64,000 bases of DNA from Ferribacterium limneticum (GCF_020510565.1 NZ_CP075189.1:2030501-2094500); one strand, 5' to 3'; positions 52,040-61,259 are shown, numbered from the stretch's first letter. Notes: generated from the letters alone by a model not told the origin. Made by a program: numbers and translations.

Positions 52040-54757
52040 TCAACCCGTGAGCGGGCGAACGACGCGCTTGACGGCGGTATCGTCCGGATGCGGGTGGATG
52101 GTGAAGCCGAGGCTGGTCATCAGGCGGAACATCTTGGAGTTGGTCGACAGCACGTCGCCGACCACGGCGCGGTAGCCCTTCTGGCGGGCGCATTCGATCA
52201 GCGCCGTCATGAGCTTGCGGCCGACACCGCACTTCTGCCAATCGTCGCCGACGGCCAGCGCGAATTCCACCGACTCACCATCCGGATTGACGACATAACG
52301 GGCCACGCCGATCTGATGTTCCCGTGGCTCGATTCCGTCAATATTGTCTTCAATGTCCTTGGGGATGGTGGCAACGAGCGCCATTTCCCGGTCATAGTCG
52401 ATCTGCGTGAAGCGGACGAGCATGGTCTGGGTCAGTTCGCGCAGGGTGTCCATGAAGCGGTAGTAGCGTGACTCGTCGGACATGTTCTTGACGAATTCCT
52501 GCTCCATGTCGGCATCTTCCGGGCGGATCGGGCGGATGGTGACGACCTTGCCGTCGTTCATCTGCCATTCCTGGATCAGATGCACCGGGTAGGGGTAGAT
52601 CGACATGTGGGCGTAGCGGTCGCCCGAGGCGTTGGCGGCGTGGTCGATGACGATGCGGGCATCGGCGGCGATGGCGCCGTTTTCATCGACGATCAGCGGG
52701 TTGAGATCGAGTTCCTGGATCCACGGCAGTTCGCAGACCATTTCCGAAATGCACAGCAGCACTTCTTTCAGCGCGGCGCGGTCGACCGGTGGCATGTTGT
52801 GGAACTGGTCGAGAATCAGCGAAGCACGCGTCGAGTCTATCAAATCCTTGGCCAGGAATTCGTTGAGTGGCGGCAAGGCGACCGAGCGGTCGCTGAAAAT
52901 TTCGACATCGAAACCGCCGGCGCCGAAGGTGATGACCGGCCCGAAAATCGGATCGCGGAAAACGCCGATCATCACTTCGCGGCCATTCGGACGTGACAGG
53001 AAGGGCTCGATCGAAACGCCGTTGATCTTGGCGTTCGGATGCCGCTTCTGCACGGTGTCGATGATGTCGTGATAGGCGTTGCGGACTGCCGGCGCATTGG
53101 TGATGTTGAGGCGGACGCCGCCGGCATCGGACTTGTGCGTCAGGTCCGGTGAATCAACCTTCATGGCAATCGGGAAACCGATCTGCTCGGCGAGCAGCAG
53201 CGCCTCGGTCGCCGTACGGGCGACCATGGTCTGGGCGACCGGCACCTTGAAGGCGCGCAGGATGGCCTTCGATTCCATTTCCGACAGCACCTTGCGGCGT
53301 TCGGCCAGCAGCGCCTCGATCAGCATCTTGGCGCCTTCGGCTTCCGGCCGGCCGTGCTGGCGGGTCGGTTCCGGCGTCTGGAGCAGCAGCTTCTGGTTAC
53401 GGTAGTACTTGGAAATGTGGTGGAACAGCTCGATCGCCGTTTCCGGCATGCGGAAGGCCGGGATACCGGCGCTTTCAAGCAGATTACGCGCCTCGCGGAC
53501 CTGCTCTTCGCCCATCCAGCAGCAGATCAGCGAACGGTTGAGCTTGTCGGCGACTTCGATGATCGCCTGGGCGACGGCCAGCGGGTCGGTCATCGCCTGC
53601 GGCGAGAGCATGACCAGCGTGCTGTCGACGCCCGGGTCGTGGGTGACGGCCATGATGGTGTCGCGGTAGCGCTCCGGCGTTGCATCGCCACCGATGTCGA
53701 TGGGGTTGCTGTGCGACCAATTGGTTGGCAACGCCTTGTTGAGCATGGCCATCGTTTCGTTGGTCAGCTCGGCCAGCGGGATGCCCATGTCGCCGGCGCG
53801 GTCGGCGGCCATGGCGCCCGGCCCGCCGCCGTTGGTGATGATGGCGAGGCGGTTGCCCATCGGGCGGAACTTGGAAGCCAGCGCCTTGGCGGCGTAGAAC
53901 AACTGACCGACGTTTTGCACACGGACCACACCGGCGCGGCGCACGGCGGCGTCGAAAACGGTGTCGGAAACAGCGGCCATGCCCGAGTGGGTTGCGGCAG
54001 CAGCCGAGCCGGCAGCGTGGCGACCGGCCTTGAGCAGGATGATCGGCTTGATGCGGGCGGCGGAACGCAGGGCGCTCATGAAGCGGCGGGCGTTACGGAT
54101 GCCTTCGACGTACATCAGGATGTAGTGCGTGCGGCTGTCGTAGATCAGGTAGTCGAGGATTTCGCCGAAATCGACGTCGGCCGTCATGCCGATGGAAATG
54201 ACCGACGAGAAGCCGACGTCGTTGGCCTTGGCCCAGTCGAGCACGGCCGAGCACATGGCGCCGGACTGCGAGACGAGGGCAAGATTGCCCGGCTTGGCGG
54301 TGATCTTGGTGAAGGTGGCGTTGAGGCCGAGATCGGGGCGGATGATGCCCAGGCAGTTGGGGCCGAGGATGCGCACGTTGTAGGAACGGGCGATTTCCAT
54401 GACCTTGCGCTCAAGTGCGGCGCCGATGTGGCCGGCTTCGGAGAAGCCGGAGGCGATGACGATGGCGTTGCGCACGCCGCTGCGTCCGCATTGCTCAATC
54501 AGTTGCGGGACAGTCTGCGGGCGGGTGCAGATGACCGCCATTTCGACGCGGGCGCCGATTTCCTCGATGGATTTGTAGGATGGCTGGCCTTGAATGGTGT
54601 CGTGCTTCGGGTTGATGGCGTACAGGCGGCCCTTGTAACCCGAGCTCAGGATGTTCTTGAAAATGATGTTGCCGACCGAGTTTTCACGGTCCGATGCACC
54701 GATGACAGCGACCGATTTCGGTTCGAAAAGCGAGGTTAAATAGTGCTGTTCCAACAT
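52040..54757 (-). CDS. Pat-like protein: NDP-forming acyl-CoA synthetase fused to GNAT
   Basis: 905 residues. A CoA-binding domain (about 10-140), succinyl-CoA-ligase-like flavodoxin domains (about 150-470), an ATP-grasp domain (about 485-710) and a C-terminal GNAT domain (about 735-895) with G-V-G-R-K-L-M-T-A-L match the Pat/PatZ protein-lysine acetyltransferases. These acetylate and silence acetyl-CoA synthetase. In the His region the sequence reads T-H-S-G-M-A-A, so the phospho-His may be retained and ligase activity is not excluded. Its GNAT part resembles the stand-alone GNAT at 61374-61901, next to an acetyl-CoA-synthetase-like gene. Confidence 0.9.
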   Translation of the reverse strand: MLEQHYLTSLFEPKSVAVIGASDRENSVGNIIFKNILSSGYKGRLYAINPKHDTIQGQPSYKSIEEIGARVEMAVICTRPQTVPQLIEQCGRSGVRNAIVIASGFSEAGHIGAALERKVMEIARSYNVRILGPNCLGIIRPDLGLNATFTKITAKPGNLALVSQSGAMCSAVLDWAKANDVGFSSVISIGMTADVDFGEILDYLIYDSRTHYILMYVEGIRNARRFMSALRSAARIKPIILLKAGRHAAGSAAAATHSGMAAVSDTVFDAAVRRAGVVRVQNVGQLFYAAKALASKFRPMGNRLAIITNGGGPGAMAADRAGDMGIPLAELTNETMAMLNKALPTNWSHSNPIDIGGDATPERYRDTIMAVTHDPGVDSTLVMLSPQAMTDPLAVAQAIIEVADKLNRSLICCWMGEEQVREARNLLESAGIPAFRMPETAIELFHHISKYYRNQKLLLQTPEPTRQHGRPEAEGAKMLIEALLAERRKVLSEMESKAILRAFKVPVAQTMVARTATEALLLAEQIGFPIAMKVDSPDLTHKSDAGGVRLNITNAPAVRNAYHDIIDTVQKRHPNAKINGVSIEPFLSRPNGREVMIGVFRDPIFGPVITFGAGGFDVEIFSDRSVALPPLNEFLAKDLIDSTRASLILDQFHNMPPVDRAALKEVLLCISEMVCELPWIQELDLNPLIVDENGAIAADARIVIDHAANASGDRYAHMSIYPYPVHLIQEWQMNDGKVVTIRPIRPEDADMEQEFVKNMSDESRYYRFMDTLRELTQTMLVRFTQIDYDREMALVATIPKDIEDNIDGIEPREHQIGVARYVVNPDGESVEFALAVGDDWQKCGVGRKLMTALIECARQKGYRAVVGDVLSTNSKMFRLMTSLGFTIHPHPDDTAVKRVVRPLTG

Positions 54758-54845
54758 GGTGAACCCCTAGGCAGTTTATTTTTTGTGCAATGCAGAATTC
54801 TGGCACAACGCCCATCTATTGTCATTGAGCTTCTAGGGTTATTCC

Positions 54846-55250
54846 CTATATGGTGACCGTGCTTTCAATGACGAAAGACTGTGTCAGGGCGCGGTGTACG
54901 GGACACTTGTTGGCGATTTCGAGCAGACGCTGGCGTTGCTCCGGCGTCAGGTCGCCGGCGAGCGTGATGGTGCGTTCGATGCGGTCGCGGGCAACGCCGT
55001 CGAGCGTAATTTTTTCATGGCTCAGGGCGACGCTGACATGGGTCAGCGCGAGGCCCTTGCGTTCGGCATACATGCGCAGTGTCATCGAGGTGCAGGCACC
55101 GAGGCCGGCCATGATCAAATCGAAAGGCGCCGGGCCGGCATCGCCGCCGCCCATGCTGACCGGCTCGTCGGCGATCAAGTGATGCTGGCCGACGGTAACT
55201 GCCTGCTGGTATCTTCCCTGACCATTTTCTGCGACGACAACACCTGACAT
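54846..55250 (-). CDS. OsmC family peroxidase-like protein
   Basis: 134 residues. OsmC/Ohr fold with the first catalytic Cys in G-L-G-A-C-T-S-M-T-L near residue 53 and the second in A-N-K-C-P-V-H near residue 115. These proteins reduce organic peroxides in the cytoplasm. The start ATG has a good GAGGGAG site; it overlaps the ATG of the divergent methyltransferase in the palindrome CATG. A longer frame reaching 55538 lies over that methyltransferase and is not used. Confidence 0.88.
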   Translation of the reverse strand: MSGVVVAENGQGRYQQAVTVGQHHLIADEPVSMGGGDAGPAPFDLIMAGLGACTSMTLRMYAERKGLALTHVSVALSHEKITLDGVARDRIERTITLAGDLTPEQRQRLLEIANKCPVHRALTQSFVIESTVTI

Positions 55251-55788
55251 GACCGACTCCCTCAATGAATTGCCGCAAATCATACCGCCATCGTCCTGGG
55301 TGGAGCGCCATTGCGGGCGGATTACGCCGGGTGGGCGGGTGCTCGATCTGGCTTGCGGTAGCGGCCGCCACGCACGACTGCTGGCCGGGCTGGGATTCTC
55401 CGTTGCTGCGGTCGACCGGAATTTTGAGGCAATTTTGAAATTTTCGGCGGTGCCCGGAATCACCGCGATGCAGGCTGATCTGGAAGGCGACGAGTGGCCG
55501 CTGGCCGGCCGGACATTCGACGGCATCGTCGTCACCAACTACCTGTGGCGACCACGCCTGCCCGATGTGCTGGCCATGCTGGCACCCGGCGGCGTGCTGA
55601 TCTACGAGACTTTCATGCTTGGCAACGAGGCTTATGGCAAGCCGTCGAGCCCGGCTTTTCTGCTCCGGCCAGGCGAGTTGCGCGAGCTGGCGCAGGCCGC
55701 CGGGCTGCGTGAAATCGCCTTCGAAGAAGGCTACACGGCCAGCCCGAAGCCGGCCATGCGTCAGGCGATCTGCGCCGTTCGTGAGTGA
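55249..55788 (+). CDS. Class I SAM-dependent methyltransferase
   Basis: 179 residues. The methyltransferase fold is visible as G-R-V-L-D-L-A-C-G-S-G-R-H-A near residue 29 and the acidic V-A-A-V-D-R at the end of strand two, with F-D-G-I-V-V-T-N-Y-L-W-R later. A target cannot be assigned. The stretch near residue 55 coincides with a weak copy of the dispersed repeat. The ATG lacks an obvious RBS; it overlaps the osmC start. The 3' end overlaps the mnmH gene by 28 bp, tail to tail. Confidence 0.82.
   Translation: MTDSLNELPQIIPPSSWVERHCGRITPGGRVLDLACGSGRHARLLAGLGFSVAAVDRNFEAILKFSAVPGITAMQADLEGDEWPLAGRTFDGIVVTNYLWRPRLPDVLAMLAPGGVLIYETFMLGNEAYGKPSSPAFLLRPGELRELAQAAGLREIAFEEGYTASPKPAMRQAICAVRE
55402..55442 (+). 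repeat. Degenerate copy of the dispersed repeat, inside methyltransferase gene
   Basis: TTGCTGCGGTCGACCGGAAT then an A/T-rich tail with TTTTGAAA. Several mismatches to the consensus, and it encodes the conserved A-A-V-D-R motif, so it may be coincidence. Confidence 0.35.
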
Positions 55789-56822
55789 ACGATGGCGGCG
55801 GCCAGCCGCTTGATGCCGTCTTCGGACAAATCGTCGGTCGAGAAATTGCCCGAATCCTGAATGCCGGCATAGTTGTGATCCTGGGAGCGCCGGTAGAGCG
55901 GGTCGTAATGCAGTTCGAGCAGCTCGCGGACCAGCGTCGGCCAGTCGGCATCGACAATCAGTTGTTGCCAGCGCGCCATCGTTTCCCGGCTTTGCAGCGA
56001 GCGCAGCACATCGAGGCGGTCGCCTAAAAACTCGGGCCGCGTCAGAAAGTAGTCGTAATCCTTGAGCAGGAAGGCGACGCGGGCATCAAGCGTGGCTTCG
56101 ACGGCGACGCATTCGCCGCTGCGGATGCGGGCGATCATTGCTTCCGGCACGTGCAGGTTGCCGATCTTGCGGCTTTCCGCCTCGACATAGACCGGGCGGG
56201 CCGGATCGAGCGCGGCCATGGCCAGCATCAGATTGGTTTCAAAACCCTTTTGCGAAGGCTGCGGCGAGTCAGGCAGGACGCCGAGCACCGAACCCTTGTG
56301 ATTGGCCAGGTTTTCGAGATCGAGAATCTGTTCGCCGAGCTCGCCGATGGCTTGCAGGATGCGCGTCTTGGCATTGCCGGTGGCGCCGCAGATGACGATG
56401 AACCGGAATTCCTGCGGCCGTGCTTCGAGCGTCGCGATGACATGGCTGCGCCAGGCCTTGTAGCCGCCATCGAGTTGCCCGGCCCGCCAGCCAATGGCCT
56501 TGAAAACGGTCGTCATCGAACCGCTGCGGTCGCCGCCGCGCCAGCAGTAGATCAGCGGCTTCCAGGTTTTCGGCCGGTCGAGGAAACGTTCTTTGAGATG
56601 TTTGGCGATGTTTTCGGAAACCAGCGCGGCGCCGATTTTCTTCGCCTCGAAAGGCGACACCTGCTTGTAGATCGTGCCGACCTGGATGCGCTGCTCGTTG
56701 TCGAGCACCGGGCAGTTGATGGCGCCGGGGATGTGGTCTTCGGCAAATTCGGCGGGGGTGCGGACGTCGATGATTTCGTCGTAGGCCGCGAGATCGGCTA
56801 CGGTGGGGCGGGCAGGCTTCAT
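55761..56822 (-). CDS. mnmH: tRNA 2-selenouridine synthase
   Basis: 353 residues. It replaces sulfur by selenium in the wobble 2-thiouridine of certain tRNAs, using selenophosphate. The rhodanese domain (about 10-135) has the active Cys in I-Y-C-W-R-G-G-D-R-S-G-S near residue 93. The P-loop ATPase-like domain has G-A-T-G-N-A-K-T near residue 145. The length is normal. selD is not in the window. Its 3' end overlaps the convergent methyltransferase. Confidence 0.92.
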   Translation of the reverse strand: MKPARPTVADLAAYDEIIDVRTPAEFAEDHIPGAINCPVLDNEQRIQVGTIYKQVSPFEAKKIGAALVSENIAKHLKERFLDRPKTWKPLIYCWRGGDRSGSMTTVFKAIGWRAGQLDGGYKAWRSHVIATLEARPQEFRFIVICGATGNAKTRILQAIGELGEQILDLENLANHKGSVLGVLPDSPQPSQKGFETNLMLAMAALDPARPVYVEAESRKIGNLHVPEAMIARIRSGECVAVEATLDARVAFLLKDYDYFLTRPEFLGDRLDVLRSLQSRETMARWQQLIVDADWPTLVRELLELHYDPLYRRSQDHNYAGIQDSGNFSTDDLSEDGIKRLAAAIVHSRTAQIA

Positions 56823-56826
56823 CCGG

Positions 56827-57429
56827 CTATTTTAACAGCGGCGCCAGCGTCGGCCAGACGTGGTCGAGAATCAGCGGCTGGGCAGCGGCCAGCGGGTGGA
56901 GGTTGTCAGCCTGGAATAGCTGCGGCTGGGTGTTGAGCGGTTCGAGCAGAAAGTCGACTAGTGGCGCCTTCTTGGCCTGGGCGATGCTTTTGAAACTGGC
57001 GAAAAAGTCGGTCGCGTACGGCCCGTAGTTCGGCGGCAGGCGCATACCGGCGAGCACGACCCGGGCGCCGACGGCGCGCGAGGCGTCAACCATGGCGTTG
57101 AGGTTGTCGCGCATCTGGCCGAGCGGCAGGCCGCGCAGGCCGTCGTTGGCGCCGAGCGCGATGACGACGATGGTCGGCTTGTGGGTAATCAGCGCCTGGG
57201 CCAGGCGCGAGCGTCCGCCGGCAGTGGTTTCGCCGGAGATCGACAGGTTGGCGACGCTATAATCCAGATGCTTTTCGGCCAGACGTTTGTCGAGCAGCGA
57301 CGGCCAGGCCTGATCGGGCCGGATGCCGTAGCCGGCCGACAGCGAGTCGCCCATGACCAGGATGGTCTTGGCGGCGAGGGCGGGCGTGGCGGTGAAGAGC
57401 AGGGCAAACAGGAAGAGAGCGAAGCGCAT
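56827..57429 (-). CDS. tesA: SGNH lysophospholipase/thioesterase TesA-like
   Basis: 200 residues. Signal peptide MRFALFLFALLFTATPALA, then an SGNH-hydrolase domain with the catalytic Ser in M-G-D-S-L-S-A-G-Y-G, the Gly/Asn oxyanion residues (S-I-S-G-E-T-T, A-L-G-A-N-D-G), and the Asp-His pair in D-N-L-H-P. It is a periplasmic thioesterase/lysophospholipase. Its ATG overlaps the ATG of the divergent ABC ATPase in the palindrome CATG, the classical tesA-ybbA layout. A longer frame to 57843 is not used. It stops 4 bp before mnmH. Confidence 0.9.
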   Translation of the reverse strand: MRFALFLFALLFTATPALAAKTILVMGDSLSAGYGIRPDQAWPSLLDKRLAEKHLDYSVANLSISGETTAGGRSRLAQALITHKPTIVVIALGANDGLRGLPLGQMRDNLNAMVDASRAVGARVVLAGMRLPPNYGPYATDFFASFKSIAQAKKAPLVDFLLEPLNTQPQLFQADNLHPLAAAQPLILDHVWPTLAPLLK

Positions 57430-58102
57430 GGCAGGAAAACCGGTGATTGAAGTGTCGGGACTGGGCAAAACCGTCGATAACGGCGGCGAACCGCTGACGA
57501 TTCTGCAGGATATTTCCTTTTCGGTCATGCCGGGTGAAACCGTGGCCATCGTCGGCGCCTCCGGTTCCGGCAAATCGACGCTGCTCGGCCTGCTCGCCGG
57601 GCTCGATTCACCGACGGCCGGCGAGGTGCGGCTCGACGATATTTCCCTGAATTCGCTCGATGAAGACCAGCGCGCCAAATTGCGTGGTCGTCTGCTCGGC
57701 TTCGTCTTCCAGTCCTTCCAGCTACTGCCCTCGCTCAACGCGCTGGAGAACGTCATGCTGCCGCTCGAACTGGCCGGTGTTTCGCGAGCAGGGACGGCGG
57801 CTGGCGACTGGCTGGAGCGCGTCGGCCTGAGCCATCGCCTCAAACACTATCCGAAGCATCTGTCCGGCGGCGAACAGCAACGCGTCGCCCTGGCCCGCGC
57901 CTTCGCCCCCAATCCGCAACTGGTGCTGGCCGACGAGCCGACCGGCAACCTCGACGCAGCGACTGGCCAACAGGTCATCGACATGATGTTCGAGCTCAAC
58001 GCCCGGCAGGGAACGACCTTGCTGCTCGTCACCCACGACGAAGCCATCGCCGCCCGCTGCGGCCGCGTGCTGCGCATCCAGTCCGGGCGACTGGCCGGCT
58101 AG
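57428..58102 (+). CDS. ybbA: ABC transporter ATPase YbbA-like
   Basis: 224 residues from the ATG that overlaps the tesA start; a longer frame to 57353 is not used. Walker A G-A-S-G-S-G-K-S-T near residue 42, signature L-S-G-G-E-Q-Q-R-V-A-L-A and Walker [13 protein letters not shown] place it in the MacB/LolD/YbbA group. The usual partner ybbP (a large FtsX-type permease) does not follow; the next gene is on the opposite strand. A dispersed repeat starts three bases after the stop. Confidence 0.9.
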   Translation: MAGKPVIEVSGLGKTVDNGGEPLTILQDISFSVMPGETVAIVGASGSGKSTLLGLLAGLDSPTAGEVRLDDISLNSLDEDQRAKLRGRLLGFVFQSFQLLPSLNALENVMLPLELAGVSRAGTAAGDWLERVGLSHRLKHYPKHLSGGEQQRVALARAFAPNPQLVLADEPTGNLDAATGQQVIDMMFELNARQGTTLLLVTHDEAIAARCGRVLRIQSGRLAG

Positions 58103-58104
58103 AA

Positions 58105-58145
58105 CATTTCAGTTTTGGCCTGTTTTTCCGGTTGACCGTAGCAAT
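58105..58145 (-). repeat. Dispersed ~40-bp repeat, convergent ybbA/chemoreceptor junction
   Basis: On the minus strand ATTGCTACGGTCAACCGG, AAAAACAGG, CCAAAACTGAAATG. It begins three bases after the ybbA stop. Confidence 0.92.
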
Positions 58146-58161
58146 GCCGGCCGCCGCGCCG

Positions 58162-59799
58162 CTAGACCTTGAACGACCCCACCGACATCTTGAGTCGCTC
58201 AGCCAGCTGATTGAGCCCGCGCGAAGCGTTCAGGCTGACCGCCAGACTGGCCGAGGTTGCTTCGAGGCCGGAGGTGATTTCTTCCATGTTGCGCGCAATG
58301 TCGTTGCTGGCTGAAGCCTGTTCCTTCACCGACAGGCTGATCTCGTCGACGCCCAGACTCGCCGCCTCGACGCGGGCGATGGTCGTTTGCAGCGCGGCGA
58401 GCGTGTTGGCCATGTTTTCCTGGCTGTGCTGCAGGGTATTGACGCCGCGATCGACCGATTTGGCCACCGACTGCGAGTTGTCAGCCAGCAGCTTGGTCAG
58501 GTTTTCGATATCGGCACCGGAGCGACCGGACTGTTCGGCCAGTTTTCGCACCTCGTCGGCGACCACGGCGAAGCCCCGGCCCGACTCGCCGGCCCGCGCC
58601 GCCTCGATGGCCGCGTTGAGCGCCAGCAGATTGGTCTGTTCGGCAATCGCCTTGACCTGCTGGGTCAGCGCGGAAATTGAACCGGTGTTGCGCATGAATG
58701 CTTCTGTCGTCTTCCGGATGTCTTCAACGGCACCCTGAATTTCCTCGATGTTGGCGCGGAGCAGCCCCATGTTCCGCCAGCCATCGCGGCTCACTGCCAG
58801 ACTCTCGTCCGACAGCAGGCGGACCTCGTCGGCGCGATCGGCGACCGAGGCGATGCTCGTCGCCAGCTCTTCGATGGTGCTCGAAATCGCGGCCACCGCG
58901 TCGCTCTGGTAGCGAACCTTGTCGGAACCGGCTTCCGACTGCTGGCGGACCGTCGTCGCGCTCTCGGCGATCAGACCCGAATCCTGCCGAGCATCGTTCA
59001 CCAGCCGCGACAGGCTCTCGTTCATGTTGTGCAGCGCGTTCATGAGCGCCGCCGCCTCGTCGCGCCCGACGGCCTCCATTTTTCCGGTCAGATCGCCCGA
59101 GGCGACCCGTTGGGCGGCCTCGATGGCGATGGCCAGCGGGCCCAGGGTACGTCGGCGCAGGGCAAAGGCGGTCGCTACCAAAAGCAGGGAACAGAAGGCC
59201 GAAACCGAAAAAACGGAAATCTTGATGAAGCTCGCCGCATCGGCCGTCAGCGGGGCGAAGGCCATCGAGTTGGCCATCATCGCGTCCATTCCCGGGCGCA
59301 GTTGCTGCGCCAGTTCGACCGGCATGGCGCCGCTCCGGGTGGGGAAAGTCGCGAGAATCGCCAGCATGCCATCGACGTCGGCAATGTCCTTTTGCGGCAG
59401 ATCGATCAGCGGCCCAAAGCCCAGCAAGCGCAGCAGTTGCTGCTCAAAACCGAAGACCTCGTTGTCGGCCCGAACGGCCAACTGGCGCGCCTCGCCGAGT
59501 TGCCCGGAAATCGTATCGATGTGCGTATCGGCAGCGTTTCGCGCCGCTTGCTCGACCCGATTCAAGGCAGCGTCGAGGCGCAGCGCCAGCTCCATATGGT
59601 TGCGTTCGAGAAAGTGAAAGGTCGCCGCCTTTCCCATCAGCCGGACGCCGTACATTGTCACCAGGGCGACCAGGATCGCTGTACCAATCGCTATGGAAAA
59701 CCGCTGCTTCAGCGACCATCGCCCCTCACCAAAAATCCCCACACTGCTGCTACCGACCAACACCGTCCCCTTTGATGAATTTGCCGAAATGCGGCTCAA
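58162..59799 (-). CDS. Methyl-accepting chemotaxis protein
   Basis: 545 residues. A cytoplasmic N-terminal stretch is followed by a membrane helix (about 35-55), a helical periplasmic sensor (about 56-190), a second helix (about 192-213), HAMP, and the MCP hairpin with [16 protein letters not shown]. The sensor domain is all-helical and of about 135 residues, similar to four-helix-bundle types; ligand unknown. No pentapeptide tether. The ATG precedes a ~30-residue Ser-rich segment; an alternative internal start is possible but none has a better RBS. Confidence 0.88.
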   Translation of the reverse strand: MSRISANSSKGTVLVGSSSVGIFGEGRWSLKQRFSIAIGTAILVALVTMYGVRLMGKAATFHFLERNHMELALRLDAALNRVEQAARNAADTHIDTISGQLGEARQLAVRADNEVFGFEQQLLRLLGFGPLIDLPQKDIADVDGMLAILATFPTRSGAMPVELAQQLRPGMDAMMANSMAFAPLTADAASFIKISVFSVSAFCSLLLVATAFALRRRTLGPLAIAIEAAQRVASGDLTGKMEAVGRDEAAALMNALHNMNESLSRLVNDARQDSGLIAESATTVRQQSEAGSDKVRYQSDAVAAISSTIEELATSIASVADRADEVRLLSDESLAVSRDGWRNMGLLRANIEEIQGAVEDIRKTTEAFMRNTGSISALTQQVKAIAEQTNLLALNAAIEAARAGESGRGFAVVADEVRKLAEQSGRSGADIENLTKLLADNSQSVAKSVDRGVNTLQHSQENMANTLAALQTTIARVEAASLGVDEISLSVKEQASASNDIARNMEEITSGLEATSASLAVSLNASRGLNQLAERLKMSVGSFKV

Positions 59800-59899
59800 A
59801 CGCTCGCCGGGAGGTTAGGCAAGCACGTCCAGGCTGCCTATTAGACTTTGGTTTAGATGGTGGGTAGCGCTAGCGTCGCGCTTCGACGTCCAGTCAAGG

Positions 59900-60427
59900 C
59901 TATTTCGCCGCCAGGAATTTCAAGTCGGCGATAACTTCACTGGCGTGTTTTCCCGCATCTACCTGCAGGTATGCCTTGGCGACCACGCCGTCTGGATCAA
60001 TGAGAAAAGTGTAGCGTTTGGCGAACTTGATCACGCCCCAGTTGGAATAGGCGCCAAAGCTCTGCGATACCTTTCCGCTCTGATCGGAAAGAAGCGGGAA
60101 GGGAAGGCGCCTTTCCTCGGCAAAGTCCCGGTGGGAGCTTTCCGTATCGACGCTGACGCCAACCACCTGGGCGTTCAATTCCGTAAATCGGGGCTGGTTA
60201 TCCCGGAAGTTGATCGCTTCTGTCGTACAGCCCGGCGTGTTGTTCTTGGGATAGAAATAGAGGACGACCCATTTCCCCCGCCACTCGGCGAGGGATCTCG
60301 ACTTCCCGTTCCCGTCGGGCAAGACGAATGCCGGTGCGACCGAACCTGGCTGCGGCGGCGCCTCGGCATAGGCGGCACCTGATAGCAAGATGGTGGCCCA
60401 GAGAAGCCAGTGCCAGTGCTTTTTCAT
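59900..60427 (-). CDS. Exported peroxiredoxin (PrxQ/BCP-like)
   Basis: 175 residues from MKKHWHW. Signal peptide (about 1-22), then an AhpC/TSA domain with the peroxidatic Cys in N-N-T-P-G-C-T-T-E-A. The usual PrxQ resolving Cys five residues later is absent (I-N-F), and no other Cys is seen, so it is a 1-Cys type that needs an outside thiol. It should detoxify peroxides in the periplasm. The start five codons upstream (MENRE) is possible but weaker. Confidence 0.88.
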   Translation of the reverse strand: MKKHWHWLLWATILLSGAAYAEAPPQPGSVAPAFVLPDGNGKSRSLAEWRGKWVVLYFYPKNNTPGCTTEAINFRDNQPRFTELNAQVVGVSVDTESSHRDFAEERRLPFPLLSDQSGKVSQSFGAYSNWGVIKFAKRYTFLIDPDGVVAKAYLQVDAGKHASEVIADLKFLAAK

Positions 60428-60541
60428 CTCTCTATTCTCCATTCACCGTTGGGAAACCATGCTCAGTGGACAGATTTGTGGGTGAAGAATTCAGGCGGAA
60501 TGCTGAAGAGGCGTTGGCCCAAAATATTTCGCAAAATTCCG

Positions 60542-60560
60542 GCAAATCATGCAGATTTGC
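60542..60560. promoter_or_regulatory. Perfect 7-5-7 inverted repeat upstream of the RibD-type gene
   Basis: GCAAATC and GATTTGC flank ATGCA, 36 bases before the start codon. It is well placed for a dimeric repressor such as a TetR or MarR protein. Its arms resemble the palindrome at 2174-2188. Confidence 0.4.
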
Positions 60561-60596
60561 TGTCCACGTCACAAGGCGTCTAAACGGAGGCAAACG

Positions 60597-61259
60597 ATGA
60601 CACGAGTTCGCGTTGAAGGCTTCACCATCTCGCTCGACGGATATGGGGCGGGTCCGAATCAGGACATCGACAATCCGCTCGGCATTGGCGGGACGGAACT
60701 GCACCAGTGGCTATTCCCGACACGCACGATCCAGCGGACCCTGTTCGGCCAGGACGGCGGGACGACCGGGGTTGACGATGATTTCGCCGACCGCGGCTTT
60801 CAGAATGTCGGGGCCTGGATTCTTGGGCGGAACATGTTCGGGCCCATTCGCGGAGACTGGCCGGACAGCAACTGGAAAGGCTGGTGGGGAGACAATCCAC
60901 CGTATCACGTTCCAGTCTTCATCCTGACCCATCATGCGCGTCCCCCCATCGAGATGGAGGGCGGCACGACCTTCCACTTCATAACAGGAGGCATTCGCGA
61001 GGCGCTCGACCGTGCACGCGAGGCCGCCGCCGGAAAGGACGTGCGGATCGGCGGCGGGCCGGACACAATCCGGCAGTATCTTCGTGAGGGCCTCATTGAC
61101 GAACTGCACATCGCCATCTCGCCGGTCCTGCTCGGGCGGGGAGAATCGCTGTACGCAGGGCTTGATTTGCGGGCGCTGGGCTATGAATGCGTTGAATTCG
61201 TCGCCTCGGAGAAGGCTACGCATGTCGTCCTGCGGCGCCAGGGGCAGACTGACGCCTAG
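60597..61259 (+). CDS. Dihydrofolate reductase / RibD C-terminal domain protein
   Basis: 220 residues from the ATG preceded by CGGAGG. The RibD_C / DHFR-like fold is recognised from T-I-S-L-D-G-Y near residue 10, A-W-I-L-G-R-N-M-F near 77, and I-G-G-G-P-D-T-I-R-Q-Y-L near 152. Stand-alone members are NADPH-dependent reductases of unknown substrate, common on resistance or accessory loci. A palindrome lies upstream. A dispersed repeat follows. Confidence 0.85.
   Translation: MTRVRVEGFTISLDGYGAGPNQDIDNPLGIGGTELHQWLFPTRTIQRTLFGQDGGTTGVDDDFADRGFQNVGAWILGRNMFGPIRGDWPDSNWKGWWGDNPPYHVPVFILTHHARPPIEMEGGTTFHFITGGIREALDRAREAAAGKDVRIGGGPDTIRQYLREGLIDELHIAISPVLLGRGESLYAGLDLRALGYECVEFVASEKATHVVLRRQGQTDA

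Noticed and set aside
53354..54739. Plus-strand open frame of 461 codons opposite the Pat-like gene
   Set aside because: It is His/Asp/Gly/Ala-rich and antisense to the ATP-grasp/CoA-binding protein. No domain or ribosome binding site.
54758..54845. Sigma-54-like TTGCAC upstream of the Pat-like gene
   Set aside because: The GG element at the required 10-base spacing is missing.
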